51,304 nucleotides of DNA, from the NCBI GenBank assembly GCA_012840535.1, contig DULF01000207.1:1-51304 (forward strand). Reading direction: 5' to 3'. This DNA is from Clostridiaceae bacterium (GTDB lineage: Bacteria; Bacillota; Clostridia; Acetivibrionales; DUMB01). Below the pieces are notes generated by a model, which did no database searches, was not told the DNA's origin, and was given only the letters and a program-made list of their open reading frames with translations. The position numbers and the translations under genes are program-made. Below are positions 10,115 through 19,952 of the stretch, in pieces (the stretch's first letter is position 1; each line of letters opens with the position of its first letter).

Positions 10115-10918
10115 ATGAAGATAGCGTTTTCAACACTGGGATGCCCCGACTGGTCGTGGGATGAAATACTTGCTACCGCTAAAGACCTCGGGTTTGACGG
10201 GGTCGAATTAAGAGGCATTGAAAATGAGATTTATGTACCTAAGGCAAAACCTTTTAATGCGGCAAATATAAAAGCTACGATTGAACGGCTTAACAAATTG
10301 AAGTTGGAGATACCGTGCATTACTTCATCGTGCTTCTTATTTGACAAGGAAAATATAGATTTTTACTTGAACGAAGGAAAGGATTACATTGACCTTGCTG
10401 AGAAGCTTGGAGTTAAGTACGTAAGAGTGCTTGGAGATGCAAACCCTGAACCTTCCGATAATATAGACGATGATTTTGTAGCGGGTAATCTTTCAACTTT
10501 AGCGGAATATGCAAGTGGAAAAAATGTAAAGGTTTTAATTGAAACCAACGGAGTTTTTGCCGATTCAAACAGGACGTTGGAGCTTATTAGAAAAGTTAAC
10601 AGTCCAGGTGTCGGCGTGCTCTGGGATGTGCACCATCCATACCGTTTTATGGGAGAAACTGTTGAAAAAACTTATTATGCATTAAGAGAGTACATAATGT
10701 TTGTGCATGTTAAAGATTCAAAGGTTGTTGACGGAAAAATAAAATATAAAATGATGGGATACGGGGACGTGCCTGTGAAAGAAGCTTTACAACTACTAAA
10801 AGAAAATGATTATAAGGGTTTTGTTTCCCTTGAATGGGTAAAGCGCTGGTGTAAGGATCTTGAAGAGCCTGGTGTAGTTTTTTCACATTATATAAATTAT
10901 GTCAGAAGGATAATTTAA
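10115..10918 (+). CDS. Sugar phosphate isomerase/epimerase (xylose isomerase-like TIM barrel)
   Basis: MKIAFSTLGCPDWSWDEILATAKDLGFDGVELRG; LWDVHHPYRF; VHVKDSK. Confidence 0.88.
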   Translation: MKIAFSTLGCPDWSWDEILATAKDLGFDGVELRGIENEIYVPKAKPFNAANIKATIERLNKLKLEIPCITSSCFLFDKENIDFYLNEGKDYIDLAEKLGVKYVRVLGDANPEPSDNIDDDFVAGNLSTLAEYASGKNVKVLIETNGVFADSNRTLELIRKVNSPGVGVLWDVHHPYRFMGETVEKTYYALREYIMFVHVKDSKVVDGKIKYKMMGYGDVPVKEALQLLKENDYKGFVSLEWVKRWCKDLEEPGVVFSHYINYVRRII

Positions 10919-10954
10919 TGAGAGTTTAACAGCTGATTCATTGCGAAATGCTGT

Positions 10955-10980
10955 AAAAAACGGCGTATGAGCCGTTTTTT
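10955..10980 (+). terminator. Intrinsic terminator
   Basis: AAAAAACGGC-GTATGA-GCCGTTTTTT perfect stem with T tract. Confidence 0.85.
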
Positions 10981-11065
10981 ATTTCCCGGAAATGTTTGAG
11001 ACTTAAAAGTTCGTATGATAGTATTTACCAGGAGGATAATAATGTAAAATTTGGAGGAATTTTTA

Positions 11066-11866
11066 ATGAAACTCCGTTTATACCTTCTGGTATTAATATT
11101 ATTTTTGGTTGTCATGTCCGGATGCTCCGTCAGCACTAACTTTGCGCCCAAGAAAGTTGCTTCGGCGTACAGCGAAGAATGCATTGAGGTTGAATATCCT
11201 CTCTATATCGATATTTCCAGTGATTCCGGTAATATTAATATATTTTCCTGGAACAGGGATGAAGTTAAATTTGAAATAACAAAGAAGATCAGGGGAATTC
11301 AGTCAAAAGAGGAATTAACCAAAATGCTGGAGAATTTTAATATAATAACTGAAAAGAACGGAAAAAGAGTTGTATTTAGTTCAGTATACCAAGGCAGTGC
11401 AAAAAATCCGTCAGACAAAAGCGTTGACGTGAGGGTATATATCCCAAAAAAGGTTGACTCTATTGATATAAAGCTGGATACAGGAACAATAAAGTTTTTT
11501 GATGATATAAGGAGTGAAGTTAACTTAAATGTTGACTCAGTGAATGTTGATATCAATAAATTGATTGGAAAAGTAATATTAGTAGCTGATATGGGAAACT
11601 TAAGGATTTCCGGAGGAAAGCTGGAAAGCGGGTCGTCAGTAAAAACGAATTTTGGGAATATAAGTGTTAAAGCCGAGCTGGAAGAGTCAGGGGAGTATTA
11701 TTTTGGGACAAATATAGGAAGCATAGATTTAAGTCTCCCGGAAGGTACTGAACTGGAAGTGGAGGCTAAAGGAAGTATCAGGTCCAATGAATTCGAACAA
11801 TGTTTCAGCGGGGCTAAGATAAAGCTGGAAAGCAAAATGGGGGATATTAGCTTGATGAGATATTGA
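11066..11866 (+). CDS. DUF4097-like putative lipoprotein
   Basis: ATG 11066 follows GGAGG; signal peptide with lipobox VMSGC; repetitive beta-strand pattern typical of DUF4097. Confidence 0.75.
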   Translation: MKLRLYLLVLILFLVVMSGCSVSTNFAPKKVASAYSEECIEVEYPLYIDISSDSGNINIFSWNRDEVKFEITKKIRGIQSKEELTKMLENFNIITEKNGKRVVFSSVYQGSAKNPSDKSVDVRVYIPKKVDSIDIKLDTGTIKFFDDIRSEVNLNVDSVNVDINKLIGKVILVADMGNLRISGGKLESGSSVKTNFGNISVKAELEESGEYYFGTNIGSIDLSLPEGTELEVEAKGSIRSNEFEQCFSGAKIKLESKMGDISLMRY

Positions 11867-11946
11867 CCTGTTCTGTCAATCAGTGATGTTTTTTTTCACA
11901 ACTTATGGTAGAATAATGTAGATAAATAAAATTATCGGGGAGTTTT

Positions 11947-13230
11947 ATGAAGTCAAGGATTTTTTTTATTTTAATATTAATATTATTAATACTGCTTTCA
12001 GCGTTTTGCGGCTTAAAGCTGGTACAGTATACTTATGGCAGAAGAGTGGAAAGCATTCTTTCGGCGGATTCTCAAAATGTTGAAAGCAATGCGGAATCTC
12101 TGTCAACCGGAAATAATGAAAACAAATCTTTTGAAAATCATGACAACAGTTCTGAAGATGTTTTGGAAGAAGACCGCACTGTTGAAAACATGGATGAATC
12201 AGAAAGCAAGACGGATGAACCAGAAAGCAAGACATTGCGAATAACGGCGGTAGGAGATATCATGCTTGGCAGGGGAGTTGGCAGCAGGCTTGAAAAGGAA
12301 GGCAAAGGATATATTTATGCATTTGAAAAGGTAGCGGACATATTAAAAGAAGGCGATATTGTCTTTGGAAACCTGGAAGGGCCAATAACAGACAGGACCC
12401 ACAGCCTCACTGCTATATCAAAGGAAAACAAGGTGGGCAAATATGTCCTTAAGAATAAGGTGGCAGCTTTTGAAGCTATCAAATATGCAGGCTTTAACCT
12501 GTTGAGCCTTGCTAACAACCATATTTTGGACTATTATGATAAAGGACTGTTTGATACTTTTGAAATTCTGGATCAAAACGGCATAGCATATTCCGGGGCA
12601 GGAAGAAACCTTGAAGAGGCGAGGGAAGCGGCAATAGTAGAGAAAAACGGTATTAAAATCGGCTTGCTGTCGTATACGGACATGGCCGAGGTAGTTTACA
12701 GCGGAAACCCTTCAATAAGTTTTATTGCAGGAGAAAATAAAGCGGGGGTGGCTCCGAGGAAAATTGAATATATTCGTGAGGATATAGGCAAAGTAAGGAA
12801 TAATGTTGACTTACTTATAATTTCGCTCCACTGGGGCATAGAAGAGAGCTTTAAAGTATCGCCGGAACAGGTTGAGTTTGCTCATGAACTTATTGATTTA
12901 GGAGCTGATGTTATTCTTGGACACCATCCTCATCAATTCCAGGGTATTGAAATCTATAATGGCAAACCGATTATGTACAGTCTGGGCAACTTCATATTTG
13001 ACCAGAATGACCCTGAAAACCAGGAAGCGTTCATTGTAAACTTGGACTATAAAGATAATGAACTTGTCGGTATAACTGCCATTCCTGTCAGAACGGTTGA
13101 GAAGACCCAGGTTGTACCACTGACGGATGTTGATGCTGAAGCCCTTCTCAGAAGAGAAATTGAGCTGTCAACAGCACTAAATACCAGGTGCGTAATAGAA
13201 GGCGGCAAATTGGTGTTTGAGTTAAAGTGA
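11947..13230 (+). CDS. CapA family protein (poly-gamma-glutamate capsule synthesis-like)
   Basis: ITAVGDIMLGRGVG, FGNLEGPIT, LSLANNHILDY, LHWGIE, ILGHHPHQFQGIE, YSLGNFIFD motifs; N-terminal anchor. Confidence 0.92.
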   Translation: MKSRIFFILILILLILLSAFCGLKLVQYTYGRRVESILSADSQNVESNAESLSTGNNENKSFENHDNSSEDVLEEDRTVENMDESESKTDEPESKTLRITAVGDIMLGRGVGSRLEKEGKGYIYAFEKVADILKEGDIVFGNLEGPITDRTHSLTAISKENKVGKYVLKNKVAAFEAIKYAGFNLLSLANNHILDYYDKGLFDTFEILDQNGIAYSGAGRNLEEAREAAIVEKNGIKIGLLSYTDMAEVVYSGNPSISFIAGENKAGVAPRKIEYIREDIGKVRNNVDLLIISLHWGIEESFKVSPEQVEFAHELIDLGADVILGHHPHQFQGIEIYNGKPIMYSLGNFIFDQNDPENQEAFIVNLDYKDNELVGITAIPVRTVEKTQVVPLTDVDAEALLRREIELSTALNTRCVIEGGKLVFELK

Positions 13231-13255
13231 AGATTACATGCTTCCTCCTGTCCAT

Positions 13256-13825
13256 CTATTTTGCTAAATGACCTAGCAGCCCTGCATTTCTTAAAACCGG
13301 CAATATCTTGTACGTGACGGCAGCTACAATAATGTAAAGCACAAGGTCTTTTATGAAGAACAGGATGGAACTGACCGCAATATACCAAAGAGTTGTGGAC
13401 TGGTTGCCAAGGTAAAACCTCGAAATTAGATAAGAATATGGCACACCTGCAAGGTATATGGCAAAAAGACCGCAGACGAGTGAAATAAGTATATTGTGAA
13501 ATTTCATTGCATTTAATTTTTCACACATTTTGCCTATTACATAAGCTGCAGTTATAAATCCTATCAAGTATCCAAAGCTGGGTTTCAGAACATACAAAGG
13601 GCCGCTTCCCTGAGTAAATACAGGGATACCGGCAAGTCCGGCTGCCACATAGATTACTTGAGAAAGAGTTCCAAGTTTCGGACCTAATATTAGTCCCGCC
13701 AGTGCACAGAAGAAAGGTTGAAAAGTAAGGGGTACATAGGGAAAAGGAATCCTTACAAATGCTCCTACCGTCATTAGTGCTGTAAAAAGGGCAACAAGTA
13801 TTATATCACGTGTTTTGATGTTCAT
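13256..13825 (-). CDS. bioY: Biotin transporter BioY
   Basis: FVRIPFPYVPLTFQPFFCALAGLILGPKLGTLSQVIYVAAGLAGIPVF...GYLIGF typical BioY. Confidence 0.94.
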   Translation of the reverse strand: MNIKTRDIILVALFTALMTVGAFVRIPFPYVPLTFQPFFCALAGLILGPKLGTLSQVIYVAAGLAGIPVFTQGSGPLYVLKPSFGYLIGFITAAYVIGKMCEKLNAMKFHNILISLVCGLFAIYLAGVPYSYLISRFYLGNQSTTLWYIAVSSILFFIKDLVLYIIVAAVTYKILPVLRNAGLLGHLAK

Positions 13826-13891
13826 TTTATTTTCCTCCGTTAATCTTGAATTGCATATAAATCACTTTTTTAATATATATTACAAATATAT

Positions 13892-13927
13892 AATTGTCAA
13901 CTAAAATTTTATAATAGGTTGACAATT
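13892..13927 (-). promoter_or_regulatory. BirA-type operator overlapping the bioY promoter
   Basis: AATTGTCAAC-N16-GTTGACAATT perfect dyad; on the minus strand TTGACA-N17-TATATT starts in the distal arm. Confidence 0.85.
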
Positions 13928-14065
13928 GTATGATATTTTTCAACTTAAAAAATTTAAATTTTAAAGGGAAATAGAGTCATATGTTGAATATTATAGTTGA
14001 GAAATTTTTCATATGAGATTTTTGAGGTTAAAAACGGTGGTGGGATTTGTTGTTTCATAAACGCA

Positions 14066-14578
14066 ATGAATGATAAAATTTATTTAAAAAACATTACTGA
14101 TTCAGATTTTGCGGATGTGCTTAAATGGTACAATATGACGGATAAATTTAAATTTGCCACCGGCGTAGACAAGCCGATAACCATGGACACATTGGTTAAA
14201 AGGTATATTGAAACTATAGCCTGCGGCAATGAGTTTTTTTTAGGAATATATTTGCGGAATGAAGGAATAATAATTGGAATTTTGAAAGGAATGCTTGAAA
14301 ATGAAAAAGGAGGTATAGCCTGGATAAAATCGTTGGTAATAGATCCTTCATACCAGAGAATGGGCTATGGGAGCAGTGCGGTAGGTCTGTTCCTTGATTT
14401 CCTGGAAAAAAATACAAAAATAAGGGATGTTTATCTTACGGTAGTTGAAGAGAATACAAGTGGGATAAATTTTTGGAGGAAACAGCAATTCCGCGAATTA
14501 AGAAGGATAAAAAACTGCGCTGCCTTTAATGGCGGTATTTGCAGCATTTTGATAATGCACAGATTTATAATTGTTTGA
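14066..14578 (+). CDS. GNAT family N-acetyltransferase
   Basis: MNDKIYLKNITDSDFADVLKWY...WIKSLVIDPSYQRMGYGSSAVGLFLDFL (acetyl-CoA binding motif); start uncertain (listed ORF begins at TTG 13997). Confidence 0.85.
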   Translation: MNDKIYLKNITDSDFADVLKWYNMTDKFKFATGVDKPITMDTLVKRYIETIACGNEFFLGIYLRNEGIIIGILKGMLENEKGGIAWIKSLVIDPSYQRMGYGSSAVGLFLDFLEKNTKIRDVYLTVVEENTSGINFWRKQQFRELRRIKNCAAFNGGICSILIMHRFIIV

Positions 14579-14617
14579 CAAACTGTAGCAGGAAATGTAT
14601 AATATTCGTTGAATGGT

Positions 14618-14752
14618 AAAACTTAATAATGCTGAATGCTCTTTTTTAAAGAAGAGCTACGGAGGAACCATCTTTTTCGAGGGGTTAATCCATATTGAAA
14701 AATATGGTAGGGTATTCCTATTTACCGAACCCGGCAGCTAACTCCGGAAGCA
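14618..14752 (+). ncRNA. c-di-AMP riboswitch (ydaO/yuaA)
   Basis: GCTACGGAGGAACC ... GAGGGGTTAATCC ... GGTAGGG ... ACCGAACCCGGCAGCTAACTCCGGAAGC matches the ydaO consensus; upstream of a cell-wall hydrolase. Confidence 0.92.
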
Positions 14753-14768
14753 TAAATAGGAGGATAAA

Positions 14769-15686
14769 ATGTTTACTAAGAAGAAAATTTTAATAGTATT
14801 TCCCATCTTAATCGCAGTTATCTTTTCCTTTTCTTCTTTAGCGTTTGCGAATGGAGATAAGGAAGCAAAAGTCATTGGGGACAACCTTAATGTTCGCATA
14901 TCGCCAAATTTATCTGCTGAAATTCTGACCAAGTTGCCAAAAGGCATAAAAGTAAAAGTGTTAGGTGAATCAGGCGATTGGTACAATATTAGTTATGAAG
15001 AAATAACTGGCTGGGTTTTTGGTCAATATCTATCTTTCGAGGACAAGCCTATCGGTGTGGGAATAATAAATGGCAGTAATGTAAATGTAAGATCTACCCC
15101 GGAAATATCATCCGGTAATATAATTACTCAAGCTAACAGAGGAGATACCTTTGATGTGTATGAATGTTCTGGAGACTGGTACAGGATTCAACTTTCCGGA
15201 CAGAAATTCGGATGGGTATTTAAAGATTACATAATTGTGAGGGACTCTGTTTCTTCCAGAGGTTCAGGTGGACAAGCAGACAGAGATTCAGGCAGCGGTT
15301 CAACAAAAGGACAGCAAATAGTAGAGTACGCAAAACGGTTTTTGGGTGTAAAATATAGATATGGGAAAGCTTCACCCAGTGAGGGGTTTGATTGTTCCGG
15401 CTTTGTCTATTATGTATTTAAGCATTTTGGAATAAACCTTCAGCGCTCATCGAAAGACCAGGCCAAATATGGAGTGCGTGTAGATAAGAAGGACTTAAAG
15501 GCGGGGGATTTGGTATTCTTTGATACGAACGGAGGGCTTAACGCTGTTAATCATGTAGGAATATACATAGGCAACGGCAAGTTCATACATGCATCCTCAG
15601 GAAGCAGTGCAAAAAAAGTTGTAATAAGCGACATGAGCAGTGGCTTTTACGCTAAATGCTATATGACGGCAAGAAGGTATATTTAA
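14769..15686 (+). CDS. SH3 domain / NlpC-P60 cell-wall hydrolase
   Basis: Signal peptide, two SH3b repeats (LNVRISPNLSAEIL, VNVRSTPEISSGNI), NlpC/P60 core FDCSGFVYYVF ... NHVGIYIGNGKFIHA. Confidence 0.94.
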   Translation: MFTKKKILIVFPILIAVIFSFSSLAFANGDKEAKVIGDNLNVRISPNLSAEILTKLPKGIKVKVLGESGDWYNISYEEITGWVFGQYLSFEDKPIGVGIINGSNVNVRSTPEISSGNIITQANRGDTFDVYECSGDWYRIQLSGQKFGWVFKDYIIVRDSVSSRGSGGQADRDSGSGSTKGQQIVEYAKRFLGVKYRYGKASPSEGFDCSGFVYYVFKHFGINLQRSSKDQAKYGVRVDKKDLKAGDLVFFDTNGGLNAVNHVGIYIGNGKFIHASSGSSAKKVVISDMSSGFYAKCYMTARRYI

Positions 15687-15718
15687 ATAGAAATGACCAT
15701 TTTGACAGTAATCCGCAC

Positions 15719-15750
15719 AAACCTCCTTAAGAGAATTAAGGAGGTTTTTT
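15719..15750 (+). terminator. Intrinsic terminator
   Basis: AACCTCCTTAA-gagaa-TTAAGGAGGTTTTTT. Confidence 0.88.
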
Positions 15751-15836
15751 AATTCTTAAGCAGTTTTTTGTTTCAAAAATGGTATTCACTGGAAATAGAA
15801 AATATTGTATAATTATGTAAAAACATGGAGGACGAA

Positions 15837-18188
15837 ATGAAACGGCCGCTTCTTCTATTCTCAGTTTCATTTATTATTGGTGTATTGACTGCAAGGATAA
15901 CAAATTCCCATTTTTTTATTATAGCATCTGTATTTTTAATATTTTCAACAATAATCTTATTGCTGCCAGGGCGTTCCGGATCATTGTGCATTGCGTTTAT
16001 AATGCTTCTTTTTTATTCCTTTGGAGCTCTTGAATTCCTGATAATTGATAATATAAACAAAAACAGGTTTAAGGAGTTTGAAAACGAAAATGTCACTGTC
16101 TGCGGCGTTATCAGCTCACATCCAAATTTGAAAGATACGAGGGTTTCTTATACCGTAAGCGTAAAAGAAATTATTTCAGGTGGATCAAAAGTAAAAAAAG
16201 GGGGAAAGATTCTTTTTACCACGTTATTAGGAGATGACTGGCAAGTTTATGAGCATGGGAGGGAAATACGCATTTCCGGAAAGCTTAACCTCCCGGCCGG
16301 CAGGAGAAATCCGGGCGGATTTGATTACAGGGAATATCTCGCACAGTCAGGAGTATCCGCTACAATATTTGCAAGAAAAGAAAATGTGGAAGTTGGTGAA
16401 AGAAGAAAAACCAATGTTCTTGTAAGTTTGGGACTTTTTTTAAGGAACAGGATTGTGTCGGTTATTGACAAAAGCCTTCCTGAGCAGCAGGCAGGGCTTT
16501 TGAACGGTATGCTCATAGGCAGCAGGGAAGGGTTGACTAAAGAGGTACAGCAGGTATTCAGCGATTCAGGCCTGAGTCACATTATGGCGGTTTCAGGGGC
16601 TAATATCGCGTTCATTGTGTTTCCTTTGTTATTTTTGCTTCGTAAGCTTCTTCATTTAAAGCGGATTATTGCTAATATAGCAACAATACTCGTATTGATT
16701 GTATTTGTTTCTATTACAGGTTTTGAACCTTCAGTACTGAGAGCGGCAATAATGGCTATAGTGATTCTGGCAGGACAAATACTACACAGGGAGAGCGATG
16801 CACTGACAAGCATATCATTTGCCGCATTAGCCCTTCTTTTATACAACCCATATAACCTTTTTAACATAGGATTCCAATTATCGTTTGCTGCAACGATTTC
16901 ACTGGTTTTGTTTTATAAGAATATTAAAAATATTTTAAGCCCTAGATTTATTCCTAAAGGAGTAACTGATGTGTTGTCAGTGACGTTGGCAGCTCAAATC
17001 GGGGTGTTGCCAATAACATTATATTATTTTAACAAATTCTCATTGGTATCCATTATATCCAACCTGCTAGTTGCCCCAGTGATTGAGGCAATTACCATAC
17101 TGGGCTCAATAATGGCCATTATCGGGCAAGTCAGTATTATGATGTCAAGGCTTATAGGTTATGTGAATTGTGCATTCCTTTCTTTTGTGCTTTTTATTTC
17201 AAAAATAACTGCAAGCCTGCCCTTTGCGGTAATCCGTACAATTACACCCCATTTTTTGCTAATAGTGCTTTACTACATTGCTGTGTGGTTTTTCTTTTGG
17301 TATAAACCCATGAAAAATATAAGAATTGAATTTAAGTATTATATATTGGCCTTTGCAGTATTAACAGCAAGCTTTTGTGTTCCTATGCTGGCTCCTAAGG
17401 GGTTGGAAGTCGTGTTCATTGATGTGGGGCAGGGCGATTCAATATTTGTAAGGACTCACGCCGGCACAACCGTATTGATTGACGGAGGAGGAAACAGTAG
17501 CATGGAATCTTCATATAACATAGGTGATTCTGTTGTAATACCCTTCTTATTGGATTATGGTGTAACCAAACTGGATCTTGTTATTGCGACCCATGGCCAT
17601 GACGACCATATTCAAGGGTTGATACCAGTGTTAAAAGATTTTCGGGTGGATAATTTTGTTTTTCCTGAATGTGCGGAAAAAGAAGAGTTTCATGAGTTGC
17701 TGGAGGTGTCAAGGCTTAGGACGATAAACGTATTTTCTCTCAAGAAAGGTGACAGGATAAGGCTGGATGGGGATACGTATTTTTATGTATTAAACCCTAA
17801 TAGAAATTTCAATGGCGAAAAACAATCTTTAAATAACAGCTCCTTAGTGTTAAAATTGCATTATAAGAATGTCAGCATGTTATTTACGGGAGATATTGAA
17901 AAGGAAATTGAGAGCAAGCTTGTACAGGATAAGGACGACATTAGCGCAGATATCCTGAAAGCGGCCCACCATGGCTCAGATACATCAACAACACAGGACT
18001 TTTTGGAGGAAGTTTCTCCTAAAGTTGTTGTAATAAGTGTCGGGAAAAATAATTTTGGCCACCCGTCGCAGGAAGTGATAGAAAGACTGGAAGAGAAAAG
18101 AATACCTGTTCTGCGGACTGACAAGCATGGCGCGGTAATTGTAAAATCAAACGGGAGACAGGTAACTGTCAGAACAATGTTAAGTTAA
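15837..18188 (+). CDS. comEC: ComEC/Rec2 family DNA internalization protein
   Basis: GLLNGMLIGSREGL, SHIMAVSGANIAF, C-terminal MBL domain DVGQGDSIFV...ATHGHDDHIQGL...LKAAHHGSDTS; ATG 15837 follows GGAGG. Confidence 0.93.
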   Translation: MKRPLLLFSVSFIIGVLTARITNSHFFIIASVFLIFSTIILLLPGRSGSLCIAFIMLLFYSFGALEFLIIDNINKNRFKEFENENVTVCGVISSHPNLKDTRVSYTVSVKEIISGGSKVKKGGKILFTTLLGDDWQVYEHGREIRISGKLNLPAGRRNPGGFDYREYLAQSGVSATIFARKENVEVGERRKTNVLVSLGLFLRNRIVSVIDKSLPEQQAGLLNGMLIGSREGLTKEVQQVFSDSGLSHIMAVSGANIAFIVFPLLFLLRKLLHLKRIIANIATILVLIVFVSITGFEPSVLRAAIMAIVILAGQILHRESDALTSISFAALALLLYNPYNLFNIGFQLSFAATISLVLFYKNIKNILSPRFIPKGVTDVLSVTLAAQIGVLPITLYYFNKFSLVSIISNLLVAPVIEAITILGSIMAIIGQVSIMMSRLIGYVNCAFLSFVLFISKITASLPFAVIRTITPHFLLIVLYYIAVWFFFWYKPMKNIRIEFKYYILAFAVLTASFCVPMLAPKGLEVVFIDVGQGDSIFVRTHAGTTVLIDGGGNSSMESSYNIGDSVVIPFLLDYGVTKLDLVIATHGHDDHIQGLIPVLKDFRVDNFVFPECAEKEEFHELLEVSRLRTINVFSLKKGDRIRLDGDTYFYVLNPNRNFNGEKQSLNNSSLVLKLHYKNVSMLFTGDIEKEIESKLVQDKDDISADILKAAHHGSDTSTTQDFLEEVSPKVVVISVGKNNFGHPSQEVIERLEEKRIPVLRTDKHGAVIVKSNGRQVTVRTMLS

Positions 18189-18223
18189 AATAATGACTGC
18201 ATGAAGAGGAGAAAACAGGTCTT

Positions 18224-19249
18224 ATGAGTATAAGTGCTTTAAAGCAGGATATAAAAAGCAAAAAGTTCAGAAGACTTTATCTTTTTTACGGTCCTGAGGA
18301 GTACCTTAAAAAACATTATCTACAATGCATAGAGGACTGCCTGGTTGATGACAGTCTGAAGATGCTGAACAGGGCAGTATTGGAAGGGAAGGTTGATGTA
18401 ACTGAAATATTGGATAATTGCGAGACCATGCCTGTGTTTTCTGATAGGAGACTGGTGATAGTAAAGAATTCAGGACTGTTTAAAAGAAAAGATAAGCAGG
18501 AGGACGAAACAAAGGAGAAAAGCTCAAAGGACAATGAACTTATACGGTGCTTGAAAAACATCCCTGAATATACCTGCCTGATTTTCTATGAGGAAGATAT
18601 TAATAAAAATTTAAAGGCTGTTAAGTTTGTAGCGGAAAATGGGCTTTTGGTTGAATTTTCTTATCAAAAACGTGATGATCTAATCAAATGGGTAATAAAA
18701 CACTTTAAATTACATAATAAAAGCATTGATCCTCTGTTGGCTTCCCAGCTGATAGAAAACTGTGACCAGGGAATGACTGAAATACTGAATGAAATAAACA
18801 AGGTCATAATGTATATGGGCGACAGGAGGGAAGCAACTTCCGGAGACATTGAAGCAGTGTGTTCCCGGTCAATAAAGAGCAGAATATTTGACCTTACGGA
18901 TGCAATGGCGGAAAAGAATTGCGGAAAAGCTTTAAGAGCGTTAAATGACATGATAATTATGAAGGAACCTCTGCCGCTGATATTATTCATGATTACAAGA
19001 CAGTTCCGTCAAATACTTGAAATGAAATTGCATATATCTGAAGGGTTGAACCTTATGGAAGCAGCGTCAAAAATGGGGATAAGTAATCCTTACGTAGCAA
19101 AAAAAATTGAAAAACAGATTAAAAGATTTTCAATAGAGGAGCTAAAAAGAGCCATTAACCGGTGTATGGAGACTGACGTGGCTATAAAAAACGGCTTGAT
19201 GAATGACAGAATTGCCTTGGAACTATTGATAGCTGAGTTTTCAAGGTAA
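18224..19249 (+). CDS. holA: DNA polymerase III subunit delta
   Basis: LYLFYGPEEYLKKHYL, RRLVIVKNSG, ...PLPLILFMITRQFRQILEMK; downstream of comEC as in many Firmicutes. Confidence 0.92.
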   Translation: MSISALKQDIKSKKFRRLYLFYGPEEYLKKHYLQCIEDCLVDDSLKMLNRAVLEGKVDVTEILDNCETMPVFSDRRLVIVKNSGLFKRKDKQEDETKEKSSKDNELIRCLKNIPEYTCLIFYEEDINKNLKAVKFVAENGLLVEFSYQKRDDLIKWVIKHFKLHNKSIDPLLASQLIENCDQGMTEILNEINKVIMYMGDRREATSGDIEAVCSRSIKSRIFDLTDAMAEKNCGKALRALNDMIIMKEPLPLILFMITRQFRQILEMKLHISEGLNLMEAASKMGISNPYVAKKIEKQIKRFSIEELKRAINRCMETDVAIKNGLMNDRIALELLIAEFSR

Positions 19250-19318
19250 ATGATATTGCATTTAATATTTTGATAAAGTAAAATGGAGCTATACATAAGT
19301 AATAAAGGAAGTATTGAA

Positions 19319-19747
19319 ATGGCCAATAAACTGTGCGATGAAAACATACTTGCCAAAAAGGGTTGTAAGAATACAAAATCCAGGAAAGCTGTGCTTGATA
19401 TAATGGAAAAAGCTGATACTGCTCTGTCTGCAGAAGATATTTTTATTCGTGTAAAGGAATCCGGAAACTCAGTAAATTTGTCAACAGTCTACAGGACACT
19501 TGAACTTATGGAAAAGATAGGCCTTGCAGAAAAAACGGTAATGAGCGACGGCAAAGCCAGGTATACGCTTTCAGGAGACGGACACAAGCATCATATAATA
19601 TGCACAAGCTGCCACAAGACCGTGGAGATTAATTCATGCCCTCTGGGGACATTGGAAAAGGATGTAATGAAAGAGACAAGTTTTGATATAACAGGCCATA
19701 AACTTGAAATATACGGTTTGTGTCCTGAATGCAAAATTATTGATTAA
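19319..19747 (+). CDS. Fur family transcriptional regulator
   Basis: VNLSTVYRTLELMEKIGLAEK, HKHHIICTSCHKTVE, CPEC: Fur/Zur/PerR architecture; ATG 19319 after AAAGGAA (ORF track starts at 19283). Confidence 0.9.
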   Translation: MANKLCDENILAKKGCKNTKSRKAVLDIMEKADTALSAEDIFIRVKESGNSVNLSTVYRTLELMEKIGLAEKTVMSDGKARYTLSGDGHKHHIICTSCHKTVEINSCPLGTLEKDVMKETSFDITGHKLEIYGLCPECKIID

Positions 19748-19832
19748 TTAAATTCACATAGAAAACTCATAAATTCCCAAGTTTTCAAATCAAAATGGAC
19801 ATAAAATGCCAAGGCAGATTTATAGAAACTTG

Positions 19833-19859
19833 TTAGCACTCTAATCATGAGAGTGCTAA
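19833..19859. promoter_or_regulatory. CIRCE element (HrcA operator)
   Basis: TTAGCACTC-TAATCATGA-GAGTGCTAA, perfect 9-9-9 match; immediately upstream of TTGACA (19867) -N18- TAAGAT (19891). Confidence 0.95.
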
Positions 19860-19952
19860 AACTGCCTTGACAATTATTTCACACTGGTAGTAAGATAGTT
19901 AATAAGCGAGTTTTTTCAGAGTACAATGATTAAATGGCAGAGGAGGATTGGG

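Noticed and set aside
12185-12236. GAAAGCAAGAC direct repeat in the CapA-like gene
   Set aside because: Short in-frame repeat in a low-complexity Glu/Ser/Lys linker; ordinary.
15825-15836. Upstream in-frame ATG for comEC as listed in the ORF track
   Set aside because: It overlaps the GGAGG ribosome-binding site of the better start at 15837; similar corrections applied to the DUF4097-like gene, htpG, znuA-like, glgP and the CsoR-family gene.
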